Assembly (NCBI GenBank): GCA_026874595.1
Contig: CM049312.1
Coordinates: forward strand, 66,620,929-66,684,928
Direction: 5' to 3'
Origin: Sipunculus nudus
Lineage: Eukaryota > Annelida > Sipuncula > Golfingiida > Sipunculidae
DNA: 64,000 nt
The notes below the pieces were generated by a model, which searched no databases, was not told the origin of the DNA, and worked only from the letters and a program-made list of their open reading frames with translations. Positions 47,180-61,100 of this stretch are shown one piece after another. The position numbers and the translations under genes are program-made. The first letter of the stretch is position 1; every line of letters starts with the position of its first letter.

Positions 47180-47980
47180 CACATTTCCTCCCTCAAATTT
47201 TACACAGCAAATGTTTCCACCCCAGTTGTTTCCACCTGGTTCTCAGAGGAGTTCGAAAACTAGCGACCTTGACTCCAATGTCTACTCTGCAAACTTTTTT
47301 ATTATGACCCGTATACCATTTTGTAGCACTGCATTTTGTTTCTTAAAATTTGATACACCCGTTGTTTCCACCATGTTCTCGGATGAATTCGGAAACTGGG
47401 GACTTAATTAGCTTTCAAAGTTGAATATGCAGAAATATATGATTATTATGACCCTCTAACTTTTGAAGTACTGAAGATTTTCCCCTCAAATTTGGCACAC
47501 AATATTTTCCCTCATGCTTTTTGACAAGGTCAAAACTGTGACCTTGGCAAAGGTAAAATCAACTGAATTATAGTTTCTTGTGCAATATTTTGTCCTCAAA
47601 TGTGATAGACAAATGTTTCAACCAAGTTCACGGAGGTGTTTGAAAACTGGTGACCTTGATCTTAAACGTCTCTTGTCCAACCTTTTAAGACCAGATTGGA
47701 TATATGATTGGATTCAGTCTCCACTGCATGTCGAGTTTCGTATCAGAAGGTCAAGATCACATCGGAAGGTAGTCCCAATTTGGCTTTCAGGTGATAAAAT
47801 TCCAGTTGTGAATGGTAGGCTAAAATATTATGCTAGTAATCTGAGCATCATGGCCCAGGGGTCATTTGTTATTTATATTCTTGATGACATAATTCAGAGA
47901 CTGTTCCACCCTTCAGAAAGGTGAAAATGGGGTCCAGGGCAAATAAGTTTGAACTTAATTTTATGTCACGGTGACCTATA
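47180..47980. repeat. degenerate tandem units with CCTCAAATTT...CTGG-GACCTTG
   Basis: A phrase such as CCTCAAATTTTACACAGCAAATGTTTCCACC, split by a GTTCTCGGA-GA-TTCG-AAACTGG piece and a GACCTTGA end, recurs at about 47190, 47335, 47490 and 47600 with a period near 140-170 bp. Partial units also occur at 45120-45240. The frames across it are not conserved between units. Confidence 0.6.
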
Positions 47981-50900
47981 TTCTTTCAATTACACAGCTA
48001 ATCCACACGCTTCAGCACTCAGCGGTCACCACACCTTGTTTATATTTCCACATTAACATACAGAAAAGTTACGCTTTACTGTGGCAATCGACATATTTAT
48101 TTCTTCTTAAATTGACACTGAAAGCCTCGTGTACATTTTGAACAACAAAAATTAATGCACAAAATATATAACGCTTGATTTGTAACAGTAGGCCTGAGAA
48201 AATATACGAAAATACATCAGCAAACCATGCAGCTATCATGAATATTCAAGAGTTACATGCATATTTATGAAGTTTCTTCCTTGTAAGCCCTTTGCATAGC
48301 CACTAATTTTAGATAAAGACACTTTGAGTATGTAGCGATCACTAGGTTTCAGAAGCAAACAAATATTCTATAAATCGTTTACATAGCCTTTTCACGTCTT
48401 ATATTAATATATTTATCTTTGGATAGAATAACAATATGAATAAGATTTAACTATTTGTCATATAGGAGAAGTATAATAATCTAATCTTTTATCGGAATCA
48501 AATGGGTAAGGATGAACTTAGAATCAACAATTTTGTAGACCTATTTGGTAGGTAGGTGGAAAATCCATTACAATATACATAGAAAAGTTTATACAGTTAA
48601 TACTATATATTTTAATACCAAGGAATATCATCCGCATATTGATATACTGTAAACCCCGGCATAACGAAACGACACCCCGCAATGACGACAACACTTTTTG
48701 TCTCATTGCATGATGATGCTATCCACGCCGTTCCGTATATAAGCGACTACATCTGCCCATGGATGGCCCAAAAGTAGAAAGGAAATTTTAGTGCAAGGGT
48801 TAAAAATAACACTCTTTGTAATATGTAATAAATGACAGAATTCTATAATAAAAAGTTTTAACCACTGGAAACCAAAGCCCGTATGACAACTAATCACTAC
48901 ATAAAGTACACTTATACGGTATAATAATCCACACATTAGATGGGTTAATACATATCACACAACATAAAAGCACACCTCTTCAGTTTTAGATTTCATGTAC
49001 CTAACAGGCAGCACGTGCAAGGTCTTGTGATCAGAAGTCCTTGTCGTATGGTCAAAATTTCTGGTCATGTGATTTGATTACTCGTGAGTAAAACGTGACG
49101 AGTAATTATTTCTCACAATGTGAAGTTACATTCGAGTCTCTTCATGTACATGACCCTAAATTTCAAAGCAACCATGTTTGCACGGCGAGAAATGTTTTAC
49201 ATTTAACCAGTCGTTCATGAGCAAATGCACAACAAATATGATGACGTATGTATATATATATATATGTATATATGAACAAGTGTTCACCTCACAGCGATAA
49301 GATCTGGTGAACTCTGATAAAGGCTCTCTATACATAGCTTCAAACAAAAGACAGGAAACTAAAACTACCTGATAATATGCAAGGCAACTGGTGTGGTAGG
49401 TCTGTGTTAAGAAAAAAAGACAGACGCCGAGGGAATTCTTTTCTGTACAGGGGGTTTCGAAGTCTCGTAAGTTGACAAAAAAAATGATTTAACTGTCACT
49501 ATTGTGCTCAGGACAATCGAAGTGCCTTCTTCCGCCATTTACTATATACAATGCCCCCTTTAACTACATCTTATATTTATTCAACTTTATCTATGGGCCT
49601 CATATCTTAAGACCTCAATGGAAGGGGAAGGGGCATATATGTCAAACATTATTTAGTGTATGAGCCAATACGTTCTTAGGATGAATAATAAATTTCCGAG
49701 TTTATGTCAGCATTCGTTGTTAGAGACGGGCGTAAACCTTGGACTAAAACACGCATCCATCGAGGTTGGATGTGTTTAGGTATAACATCAATAGTTTATA
49801 GCAGGTGGACCTGGAAATGTTGACAAAAAAAAGTCCCATCCCATCCCCCCATCCTTCCCATTTGAAACTTTTGATCCACAACTTCTGCAGTTTTTACATC
49901 TTCTCCACCAATCACTTTCACAGTCGCACATTGCAAGGTAATAAATGAAGCAATCAAAATGAACGCATAGAAAGACAAAAGTGAGTACTATTAAGACTTA
50001 GAGAAGAAATAGAAATACAGTTACCATCATGGATTTAAAGGGATACAAGTTTGTGATGAACATAAATTTCATTTAAGACAGACAAGTCCTATCCAGCATT
50101 AAGCCTTATCACTGCCCGTGCCGTATAGTCGTAAAACACGTCGGGGCGGCCTGCCTAGTTCATAACACAATGTACGTATTATCGATCAATTCTACGGTGA
50201 GCAAAAAAAAATTGTCAAAACAATGGATGAGGTTGATTCTTTCTGGGAAAAAAATGTTTTGTAAACTTTGGGACAATGCAAAATATGTTTTTATGTGAAA
50301 AAATGTATGCACATTATCAATGGTATCATCATGCAATGAATGACATATCAATAACCTCTGTTAAAACAACTGATATGCAAAGTCTGAAACACCACATTCA
50401 CATTCATTTCAGTCCCGTCTCCTATGCGCAAAACAAAGGTTTTATGCTACATAAAAATGCAGGCATGCTCACCTTTTATAACTTTTCCCGATAAATCAGA
50501 ACGTCTTCACAATTGATTCTGCAACCTGTTTATACTGATTTCAGACCATATAAAAATTGATTTCGAAGTCTTTATTTGGTGCTCCAAACATTAGTGCTAT
50601 CTTCTACTGCAAATCAAAACTGTTAATAGGTTGAATGGGCAATAAAATACAGGTCAAATAAAATTAGATATGGCATTTATTTTACGGGAGACCTTTCAAA
50701 CTGAACCTTTTATAGCGCACAAATGTAGGTCCAGTGTAAATAAGTGGCCGGAGCCATGTTGGCCATATCAGCTGTTTGGACACAATAGACTGACTTTCGG
50801 CGTCAGCCGAGTTTTGTGGCTCGCATTCACTTGATAAATTGTCTGCTGGATTCAAAAGGCTTTAAGTGTTAATTTGAAGATGTTAGAAAGTATGTTTTTA

Positions 50901-53752
50901 TAAAGAAATTCGTTCTTTTTTTCAGCAATAAACGTCTAGAACTAGTCTTTGATTACACAGAGAATTTTACCTTGGCAGTTTTGTCGACATACTAAATTGC
51001 CTATTTGTGCCTTTCCTGTATTTGATAACCACAATTTTAATCAAGTCAAACCAGGCCAGGCTGCACGAAGTCGACTCGCCAAGGCTCAATGAAAACAGTG
51101 GCGACTGCAGGTAGACTCAGCAAGCTTGTTTTGAAACCGTCTTGGATGGTGGTGGCCCGGAATAGCCTTAGTTGTTTGACGAGGTTACCAAAGATAATGT
51201 AATTTGAGGAACAGCTGTTAAGGTGAAAACTGACAAAAAAACCCTACATCTAAACTTCATCCAAAAGTTATTTTAAATTAATTTTAGAGCCATAAAGTAT
51301 GCATTATTTTAAAACTGGTACAGTGTTATTTCTGATGGTATACATATTTTTACAGTTTCATTAAGTTTCATTTATTTTCACTTTTAATTTTTTTTTAATT
51401 TTAAATATTAGCTATTTTAAGCACCCAGTACCAGCTAGCCATATTTTAACGGGCTAATATTTAACTCCATGACAATATCTCAAAAGTTTAACAAAATCAT
51501 GTTAAAATCATGTTCAAAAAGATGTATGCCATCAAAAAGAACACTGTGCCATGTTTAAATATAATATACTTTATGGGGTCTATGATGAATATACAACAAC
51601 TCTTGGAATGATTATGGATAAAAGAGTTTTTGCCAGTTTTGCAAATTTAAGGATCTAACAAAACATAAATGGAACCAAGAAAGTCCGCGTGAGATTCTGT
51701 ATGAGAAGAAACTAACACAAAGTAAAATGATATGAACAAAGTTCATTAAAGATTGGTGTTACCATTGTTCTTTCACCTCTCTCGCTTTACTTAATGAAAA
51801 GATGATGTGTTGGAGTAATATTATGAACAAGGTAGGATAACGGACATTGCTAAATTCAGTAGCTGATTGACAGGGCGTCTCAGCTAACATACTTGCTGGC
51901 ATGCAAAATATTGTAAGCAGACATTTTTTATGTATTTGAATCTAATAAAGGATGCAAATACGCAGGTGCATCATATATAAATGGACACAAGTCTGAGACA
52001 AAAGTTGCTGGTGTTTTCATCAAGCAAAGTACACAAGCAAATATTCTCTGGCCTACGGAGGTCACATTAGTTTGCCCTGAATACCGTCTCTCGCTTAAAT
52101 ATTGCACTCAGTATGTTCGCGCTGACCTCTTAAACATAATCACTGCCAATGACGTGCATACTTGTCATTTATTGGGATACTCCCAGTGCCAGTGTCTTGC
52201 ATCCACGTCATTCATAAAGCCCAAAGTGTTCTGAATAAATACGCTCACGCGTGGCGGAGAACGTGTTAACATTTTTGCCTATGACCTTATCACTCCAACT
52301 TTAGGGCCGTACCAGTGGAGAAAAGAAGCTCTGAGAAATTTTTGTTTTCCTGCAACTTGACCATTCATTTACATGTGGTACCCTAATATTAGATAATGAC
52401 TATTTTAGGAATGTGCATGAAGTCTATGATATCCTGCATTACGGAGACCTGGTGTGAGCATAAAAAGCTTGCATCATGATAAGCCACCTGATGTATTTAA
52501 CATAACAGTTTCTAATCTTACTGATCTTTGAAAAAAAATCTTATGCACGATTCAAATATTCATTTTAGTTTTTCTTTTTGCAATAAGGTGCTCAGCAATG
52601 TAGAATTGTCCTATTTTTTGTAAGCAATGTGTAAGAAATTCAAGTTTTCTGAAATAAGAAAGCCTACTTTTGACTTTGCAAAGCTTAAAGCACAGCTTTT
52701 TGGTAATTATGCCATCTTGATGATGATATTAATTTAGAAATTGGACAAAGCAGGAGAAACAAAAAATTAATACTGTACAAAACAAGTCAATTTCATATAA
52801 AATGCCCTGAACTAAATTTTGAGATCAAGAAATAGTTACAAAAAATCTTTACTATTTTTACAAACTCCAAGCTAAGCAAATAACAAAGTGCTAAACATAC
52901 TCAGGCACAATTAGTGGGATTAATGATAAATTGATCACACATGTAATTACAATATATAAACAGTACAGCAAAGCTGTAGTTATCTGAATATCTGATTGGC
53001 AAAATATATACTGGATAAAATAATTTCCACACAATCAATGTTTGGATAAATAACATCATATTGTAATGTGTGTGTGTGGGGATGGGCAGAAAAGTCAACA
53101 TTACGAAAACTATACTGTGAAGCTTGTGTATGAGTGTTGGAACCATACCCATAAAAAACACAATCTAAGTTTTTAACATCATTGTAACAATTTTTATATA
53201 CATCCAATATTTAGCTGATGTAGTCATAAATAGGCCAATAAAGATATTTTTCCTATGGCTTAAACTGAGATATCTATTCTCTATACTAAGATCCCCATAA
53301 AAATAGGTTCCACCATATATGTATGTGTGTGTGTGTGTCTGCATGGATGATACATGTTAAATTATGATTATAAACTGGGTTGATGATTTTATCTACAGAA
53401 TTAATCAGCACGTTGAGTTTTACCAGATGAGTAACGTTGTTTCAATAGCACAAGCAGAGCCATGTTTGCAGGACCCAAATCCAGTTGACCTGCTGTAGGC
53501 TTTAGGGATTTTCGCGAAAAAAATATGATTTGTTACAAAACTATCACAGCAGGCCTAAAGGACTGAAACAACAGTGGTAGCTTCGCTAGTTCTTGGTCCC
53601 AACACCAGGTGTCTTGGTATCTTTGGCTGAATGGAGACAGCACGGTGCCGCGGACTGAATGATAGGTGTGCTGTACAAGAAGTGCATCACACACTAACAG
53701 GACAAGTCAAAGTTTCTTTGTACAGTAGAGTTAGCTTCCAGTCGACGCCGCT
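47981..53752. other. long gene-free, AT-rich stretch
   Basis: No recognisable coding sequence. At 48652 TACTGTAAACCCCGGCATAA resembles one terminal inverted repeat of a pogo-like element, but no matching end was found. A TA/TG tract lies at 49250-49272. A minus-strand frame at 49796-49978 looks like a signal peptide but begins with TTG after a stop and lacks an ATG. A GT run sits at about 53066-53076 and 53327-53338. The last ~600 bases are probably the 3' flank and 3' UTR of UNC119. Confidence 0.5.
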
Positions 53753-53874
53753 TTAGGCGTTAGTCATCCCCCCATTATATGCATAATCTGCTTTGTTGTG
53801 CATGATCAGCTGATCCTCGACGAAGTAAAAACTATCCGAGCGTGTCTCGTAGGCGTTATTGATCATATCTTGAA
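53753..53874 (-). CDS. UNC119: UNC119 terminal exon (122 nt)
   Basis: The acceptor GTATTTCCAG ends at 53875. It encodes (I)[39 protein letters not shown] and the TAA at 53755-53753. The [11 protein letters not shown] and M-H-N-K-A-D-Y blocks are family signatures, and the protein ends at the usual place. Confidence 0.95.
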
Positions 53875-54666
53875 CTGGAAATACAGAATACAAAAATGTA
53901 ACAATATATTAACTACAAGTTTGTCATCATCTAAAGGTTACTGAATAATCTGTCATTAAATTAATATTTTATTCCATCCCACTTTGAGGTGCTCATCGGC
54001 TTTTGGCAGTATTATGAAATGCTAATATTTCTGTTCTGTATTTCTGGGATAGTTTTCAATACAAGTGAAGCAGTGTAAACCTTTCTTGTCCAAAGGTTGC
54101 AGGAGCTATTCCGCTGATTACATGATTACAATTAAGGCCTTACCTTGCTTTGATTTTATATGAGACAAATAATCCAAAATATGACAAAACAAGCTACAGC
54201 ATTTAAACTTATTCTTTGCCCAACAACTGATAATAAACAAGCCAGTCAACTTATGACGTCAGTCAATTGAAGGTGACGCGCAACATGATCATTGTGATGT
54301 CTTTGTGACGTCACTGTTTTTAACGCAAAAGAGACGCAAAGTAAATACCTTTTACATGATATATCAACTACTTTACACAAAATCGGTGGATTTTTCCTTC
54401 AGGCCAAAGGGCATTTTTACAGAATATTCTTAAAATAATTATCGCGAAAAAACATGCAGAGAAGGGTTTTGAGACAGACTATACATTGAAAGATTGATAA
54501 TGAAACCTATGATTCCAACTTAGTAAACGTTGGAGAATTCCTAGTGAAATGACAGCATAGGTTGGCATATATTAATGATTTGAAAATGTACTTTACAATA
54601 TTTGACAAGCTGTGAATTACTAGGAGGTTATGCCTAATACTTCTTTTCTCTCTCTCTCTCTCTCTC

Positions 54667-54702
<36 letters not shown>

Positions 54703-57700
54703 ATGCACACACACAAACAAATAAACAGTTGGGGAGATGGAACTGAAAATGGGCATATAACAAAGCATATATATATGTATCAGGAGTGTTGACAAATATA
54801 TTCATGAATGCTGATGCCCAGATTAACTTACTGTTCTCAGGTTCTATACTTGGAAATTCATATATATGTTCACAGGTATTTTTACTGTTTGGTATGCAGA
54901 AACCAAACTCAAAGTCGAAACTCTTCAGCATCCGATCACGGAAGTAGTGTCGCTCAATCATACGGAATTTGTTCACTGGCTTGTTCCCGACAGTGAACTC
55001 AACCCTGCAAAAAAAAAAAAAATAATAAATAAAATTTACTTGGGTCATATATCATCAGAATATTGATTGAGGAACATATGACAATACCAATATAATATCT
55101 GACCTTGTACTGCAATGTATAGGCACACCTGTGAATTGTAACAACCCTAGTCAATACTCCATGAGTGGGGCTACAATGTGGCCACGAGTCCACCTTTCTC
55201 AGGTATTGCAGGCCTGTCAAAGGTAAATGACCAAAACAAAAAAAGAGAGTAAATGACAAAAAAAAAAAAAAAAGAGTAGGCTTCTTTGAAACAAAAAGTG
55301 AAAAAAGGGTAAAATTAGAAGCAATTCCCCATTTTTTTTTATCACAGACTAACTAAAGATGTTTTTTTGCTGTTAATTTGGACCATTTTCAGGTTTCCCT
55401 TGCAGCTGAATCATTTTGTAATGAAGCTTCTGGTTGTTATATTTAATATACCATCAAGATGATAAAAAGGGCAAACAAATCATTATATAATTTTTAATTT
55501 TGGTAGTATCATTTTTTCATATTTATATTGACTTAACCAAGCAATCCTGATTTCTTGAATATTTCAGCAATATCTGAGCAAGATACAAGTCTAGTTTACG
55601 AAACACTTGTAAACCACAAACTGGCTGAGGCTTAGATACTGTGTCTGGCATCACATACGTGTGGTTAACTTTTGGCAATTTTCACATTTTCAATATTCTG
55701 CATGGGTTCAAATTTCAATTAACATCGTTTATAATGATTATTATATCTCATATTTCCATCTTTCTGAACTATTTTCTTTAGCAGCACTGCAACAAGGCTC
55801 CAGTGTTCATAGCTAACAAGATGTTAATACCCTCAGTCTGTAAAAACCTATACTAATCTTTAAATAAACACTTAGAATGGGTCTAATTTTTGTGTGATGG
55901 TATTCAAATGTAAAATTTTGTTCCACAAAGAGAAAACATTTGCTTGCAAATCACTATTTTCAAGCTTTGTGACTGTTGAGTGAGAATAAACATTGCTGCC
56001 ATTGCAGCCCATCAACACAGATCGTGATTTGGTTTTAACAGACTATCAAACTTATTTTTCAATTAAAATATTATTAAGAAAAATCAACAATTTTTTATTT
56101 AACAAATTTTTCAATTGTTTTTCTTTATTAAACAATCTTGAATCTTGTTTTTAACTACACGTTACCATCATAAATTTTGATGGTAAATCCCCCATGTCAA
56201 AACCGTTGATGGTGCCTGCGTGTTCCAGGATTCTTCACAAAATTTCGACACCCTTACTCCTGTATAATCTGGTTTGCATGTTAATATTACACATAAAAGA
56301 AATAATAAGGCCAAAAAAATAAAAGGTATGGTTCTCAGGCACTGCCCGCATAAAAAATTTCTATTTTGATTTTTAATAGAAACTTACCAATTATCAGCTG
56401 CAGCCGCTCGGACATTTCTTTCAAGAAGATAAAATCATACAATTTCCTTTGTTATGTAGTGCTTTTACTTGTTTAGCAAAATAAATCTGTTATTATCATG
56501 CTTTTCCCTTATCATTTGACATTTTTATCGAAACATACCAAAAAAAATAAATATAAAAAAAAACGCCCGACCGCATGATTTCTGAAAAAAAGTGCCCGAG
56601 AACCATACCTTTTTTTCATTTTGGCCTAATGTCATATATTTCCAGGGGCCTTTCAAACTTTTTACTAATATGACGTATACATGGTTTATTATCTTATATT
56701 TAAACACTGGTTTTCATTGCTGTGCCAGTGCATGAGAAATAATATTTATGCTATTTTCACGGTAAACAAAAATAAAAATAAAAATGCCCATTTCATTTTC
56801 ACCAAAAAAAAAGCCTGAGAAAAATATAACTAATTTTTTAAAAAAGTATGATTTGGCAGGTCTGCCACTGACTTGCGATGCAACAGGCACAGAGGCCACT
56901 GTGAAAACAACTGTTCACTTGTGCAGAGGTTGCCTCTTAGTCATGAAGATTTCATTGCTGAGATGATTTTGTGAAAATCATGAATTTGAAGCCTCACAAA
57001 CAAAGGTCTAACCACAGTATTCTAGAAACAAACAACAATCACCAGGCATGAGAATCAACCCCTCCAGCTCTAAAACCACAATGAAACATTTATTACATGT
57101 CAGAATGGCCTACAACAAGGACAGTGATTGTGAACTCATTATGGGTTCTGCTGGGAATGTTCACATGAATAAAGCATGAAAGAAATATGACAGTACAGCA
57201 GATACACTGTAGATAAACACCACAGTATCTACAGGTAGAAGAGACATGAAACGGGGGGGGGGGGGGGGGGATGGGATATTGTGAATCAATAAAAGTTCTT
57301 CATTGCTGTCGCAGAGGAAATCAAAAGCACCTGGCAAGTTCTGTGTGTGAAAATGCTTGTAAGGTGGCGACATCTGTGGCCCATTTCAAATACTATTATT
57401 TGCATATACCAAGATCAGATAAAACAGAGCTCTTTCTTCAAATAAAACAAAACTGGCGGACAATCATTTCCTGCAAAAATTGTACAGGATAAGAAATCAA
57501 GGTCTTGTGCTGAAATATGTGCTGTTCCTATAAATGTTCATATATGGATGAAGGCAGCCAAAAGCTCCTCACAACAATAATAACCATATGATAACTGACT
57601 AGCCAATCAATAACTGTGACTAACAATATTTACTGAAAGTGTGTAGTTAAAGTGAGTGAATCAATAAAAGTTCTTCATTGCTGTCGCAGAGGAAATCAAA

Positions 57701-58097
57701 AGCACCTGGCAAGTTCTGTGTGTGAAAATGCTTGTAAGGTGGCGACATCTGTGGCCCATTTCAGATACTATTATTTGCATATACCAAGAGCAGATAAAAC
57801 AGAGCTCTTTCTTCAAATAAAACAAAACTGGCGGACTATCATTTCCTTCAAAAATTGTACAGGATAAGAAATCAAGGTCTTGTGCTGAAATATGTGCTGT
57901 TCCTATATATGTACATATATGGATGAAGGCAGTCAAAAGCTCCTAACAACAATAATAACCATATGATGACTGACTTACCAATCAATAACTGTGACTAACA
58001 ATATTTATTGAAAGTGTGTAGTTAAAGAGGTATTTTATCCCAGGCTCTTCTACAGACACTTTCTTATATTTCAGATGGTAAATATTTTGTCTACAGG

Positions 58098-58184
<87 letters not shown>

Positions 58185-61100
58185 CAAAAACTAGAATACG
58201 GGTAGTCGACAAGCGACTACTTGTATCCGCCTAAATCAGAGTGGAACAGGTGAAGTGTTGCATATTAGCATGGATGTCTGCAGCCAAATTGTGTATGTAG
58301 GTTGCGCTACCTACGAAAAAATCCAGAAAGCTCATACACATGCAAAACTTTGGCCCAATCGGTCAAACGGTTCCCAAGATATGAGCTTGGATATCTGCTG
58401 CATAAACTAGAATGCAGGTGGCGCCACCTGTCATAAAATCAAGAGAGCTGTCGGGGATGTATAAACTTGCAAAATTTTAGGCAGATATGTCAAACCACTG
58501 CCGAGATTTGAGTGATTTTATCCCATGGCAGACAAACAGATGGGAGCTGTGCAAACATGGCTGCAGGTGGCGCCACCAGTTTTGCATATGATAGAGAGCT
58601 ATGTGAGATTTATACACATGCAAAATTTTGGCCCAATCGGTCAAACTGTTCCCTAGATATGAGCTTGGATGTCTGGAGCGTAAACTTGATTGTAGGTGGC
58701 GCCACCTGTCATAAAATCAGAAAAGCTATCCAGGATGTATAAGCATGCCGAATTTCAGGTGAATTAGTCAAACCACTGCAGAGATATGAGTGATTTTAAC
58801 CCAAGGCAGACGAACAGATGGACACTGTGCAAACATGGTTGCAGGTGGTGCCACCATTTTCGGTGTATGTTATAAAGCTCTCCAAGGGCTACATTTGTGC
58901 AAAAAGATTTTCCTGATCGGTCAAACGGTTCCCGAGATATGAGCTTGGATGTCTGGAGCGTAAACGTGAATGTAGGTGGCGCCACCTGTCATAAAATCAG
59001 AAAAGCTATCCAGGATGTATAAGCATGCCGAATTTCAGGTGAATTAGTCAAACCACTGCAGAGATATGAGTGATTTTAACCCAAGGCAGACGAACAGATG
59101 GACACTGTGCAAACATGGTTGCAGGTGGTGCCACCATTTTCGGTGTATGATATAAAGCTCTCCAAGGGCTACATTTGTGCAAAAAGATTTTCCTGATCGG
59201 TCAAATGGTTCCCGAGATATGAGCTTGGATGTCTGCAGCGTAAACGTGAATGTAGGTGGCGCCACCTGTCATAAAATCAGAAAAGCTATCCAGGATGTAT
59301 ACGCATGCCCAATTTCAGGTGAATTAGTCAAGTCACTGCAGAGATATGAGTGATTTTAACCCAAGGCAGACGAACAGATGGACACTGTGCAAACATGGTT
59401 GCAGGTGGCGCCACCATTTTTTGGTGTATGTTATAAAGCTCTCCAAGGGCTACATTTGTGCAAAAGAATTTTCCTGATCGGTCAAACGGTTCCCGAGATA
59501 TGAGCTTGGATGTCTGCAGCGTAAACGTGAATGTAGGTGGCGCCACCTGTCATAAAATCAGAAAAGCTATCCAGGATGTTTACGCATGCCGAATTTCAGG
59601 TGAATTAGTCAAGTCACTGCAGAGATATGAGTGATTTTAACCCAAGGCAGACGAACAGATGGACACTGTGCAAACATGGTTGCAGGTGGTGCCACCATTT
59701 TTGGTGTATGTTATAAAACTCTCCGAGGGCTACATTTGTGCAAAAAAATTTTCCTGATCGGTCAAACGGTTCCCGAGATATGTGGGTTTATGTGTGGAAA
59801 CAGACGCACAAACGGACACAGAGCGCAAAGGATAGGTCAGAGGTCAAAACAAAATCGGGGCGCAGCAGTTCACATGTGACCCGAACATAATCCCGGGTTT
59901 TGGAAAATTCCGCCCAGCGGTTACGGAGGAGTTCTCCGGACACCTACGCCGCGGCCGCGGCGGCGGCGTCCAGCTGAAAACATAGTATCCGCAAAACTCT
60001 GTTTTGGCGGATACAATAAATCCTGTTTATACAATTATATCATATTTTATATGATATGGAGCATTAAATTTGAGTATACATCAGTCTTGGCCACTGTTTA
60101 CGCAGTGATGTCAATGAAGTTATGAATAAAATGATGGTCAAAGACTGAATTCTGTAAAATTAAGACATATCAACACACACTGAAGTATGCAGTTATATAT
60201 TTATTCAGTATCATCTTACCATTATCTATATATATATATATATATAAACACCTCCTCTATAATACAGAGTAGTTAAGCGGGTGCATGACTGCGAAAATGC
60301 TTTTGTAAAAATTCCTCAACTACACATTTACAAAAATAATAATGTTAACAGCTGTGAAATAAACTAGAAAGCTCGCAGACAACCCGTTCCTCTGTCAATG
60401 CCAGTCTACTGTGAAATTTATTTGATAATTTCTTTATCTTATGGCCCACCCTCTCTTAGAAGTGATATTTTATGGAAACCCAACTGTGTGGACAAACAAA
60501 CAAGGGCTGCCCAAGATATATGGCCCCTACCTGATCCACAAATATACATTTATAAAAAAATTCAAACTCACAAATAAGAAAATTAAACTGCATTATCCAA
60601 TAGGTTACACAATGCAGTTTTAAATCATTTTCAATTGTTTAATTATTAAAATAAAAAAAAAAACAAGAAAATATTGGCTCTGAAATTTCTTACTGAGCAA
60701 GCAAAAGTGTGGACCATGCAGTGTAGTTCCATTTCTGTTGACCTACAGGTTGAGAAGGAAGTTGGTACTACCTGCATCTAATTGGCTTATTTATCAACAA
60801 TTTGTTTCCTAACACAGCAATCTCGACAAACCGGGATAAAAATGTTACCTAAGGTGGTACGTGGATTATATGTGGGGGTAGAAAGATCACTTGTTGCAAA
60901 CGCCATTTGCAAAGCTCTGGCTTTATCTGACTTGCTGCCAGATACCCTTGTTGAATTTGTTTTATTTTAGCGGGCCCCCACTTATTATAAACATGTTGAT
61001 ATAAATAAAACAAGCAACCTGTGTGTGGTGGTATCCATGTTTTCTGACCTATTTCTATAAGAGCTCCAAGGGATTACCTTTAGTTTAAAAAGGTCAGATA

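Noticed and set aside
48652-48700. Complete pogo-like transposon starting TACTGTAAACCCCGG
   Set aside because: Only one end is visible; no inverse copy of this terminus was found within the following few kilobases.
49796-49978. Minus-strand frame starting like a signal peptide (SFYAFILIASFITLQC)
   Set aside because: The frame begins with TTG shortly after an in-frame stop and has no ATG or convincing acceptor; there is no family resemblance in the rest.
57271-57867. Possible duplicated exon encoding [19 protein letters not shown]
   Set aside because: No splice signals fit; it is on the strand opposite UNC119, and the differences between copies include several replacements. Treated as a noncoding tandem duplication.
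58764-59546. Three almost identical 72-73 codon frames ([20 protein letters not shown])
   Set aside because: They are repeated units of the 280-bp satellite read on the minus strand, and frames break in other units.
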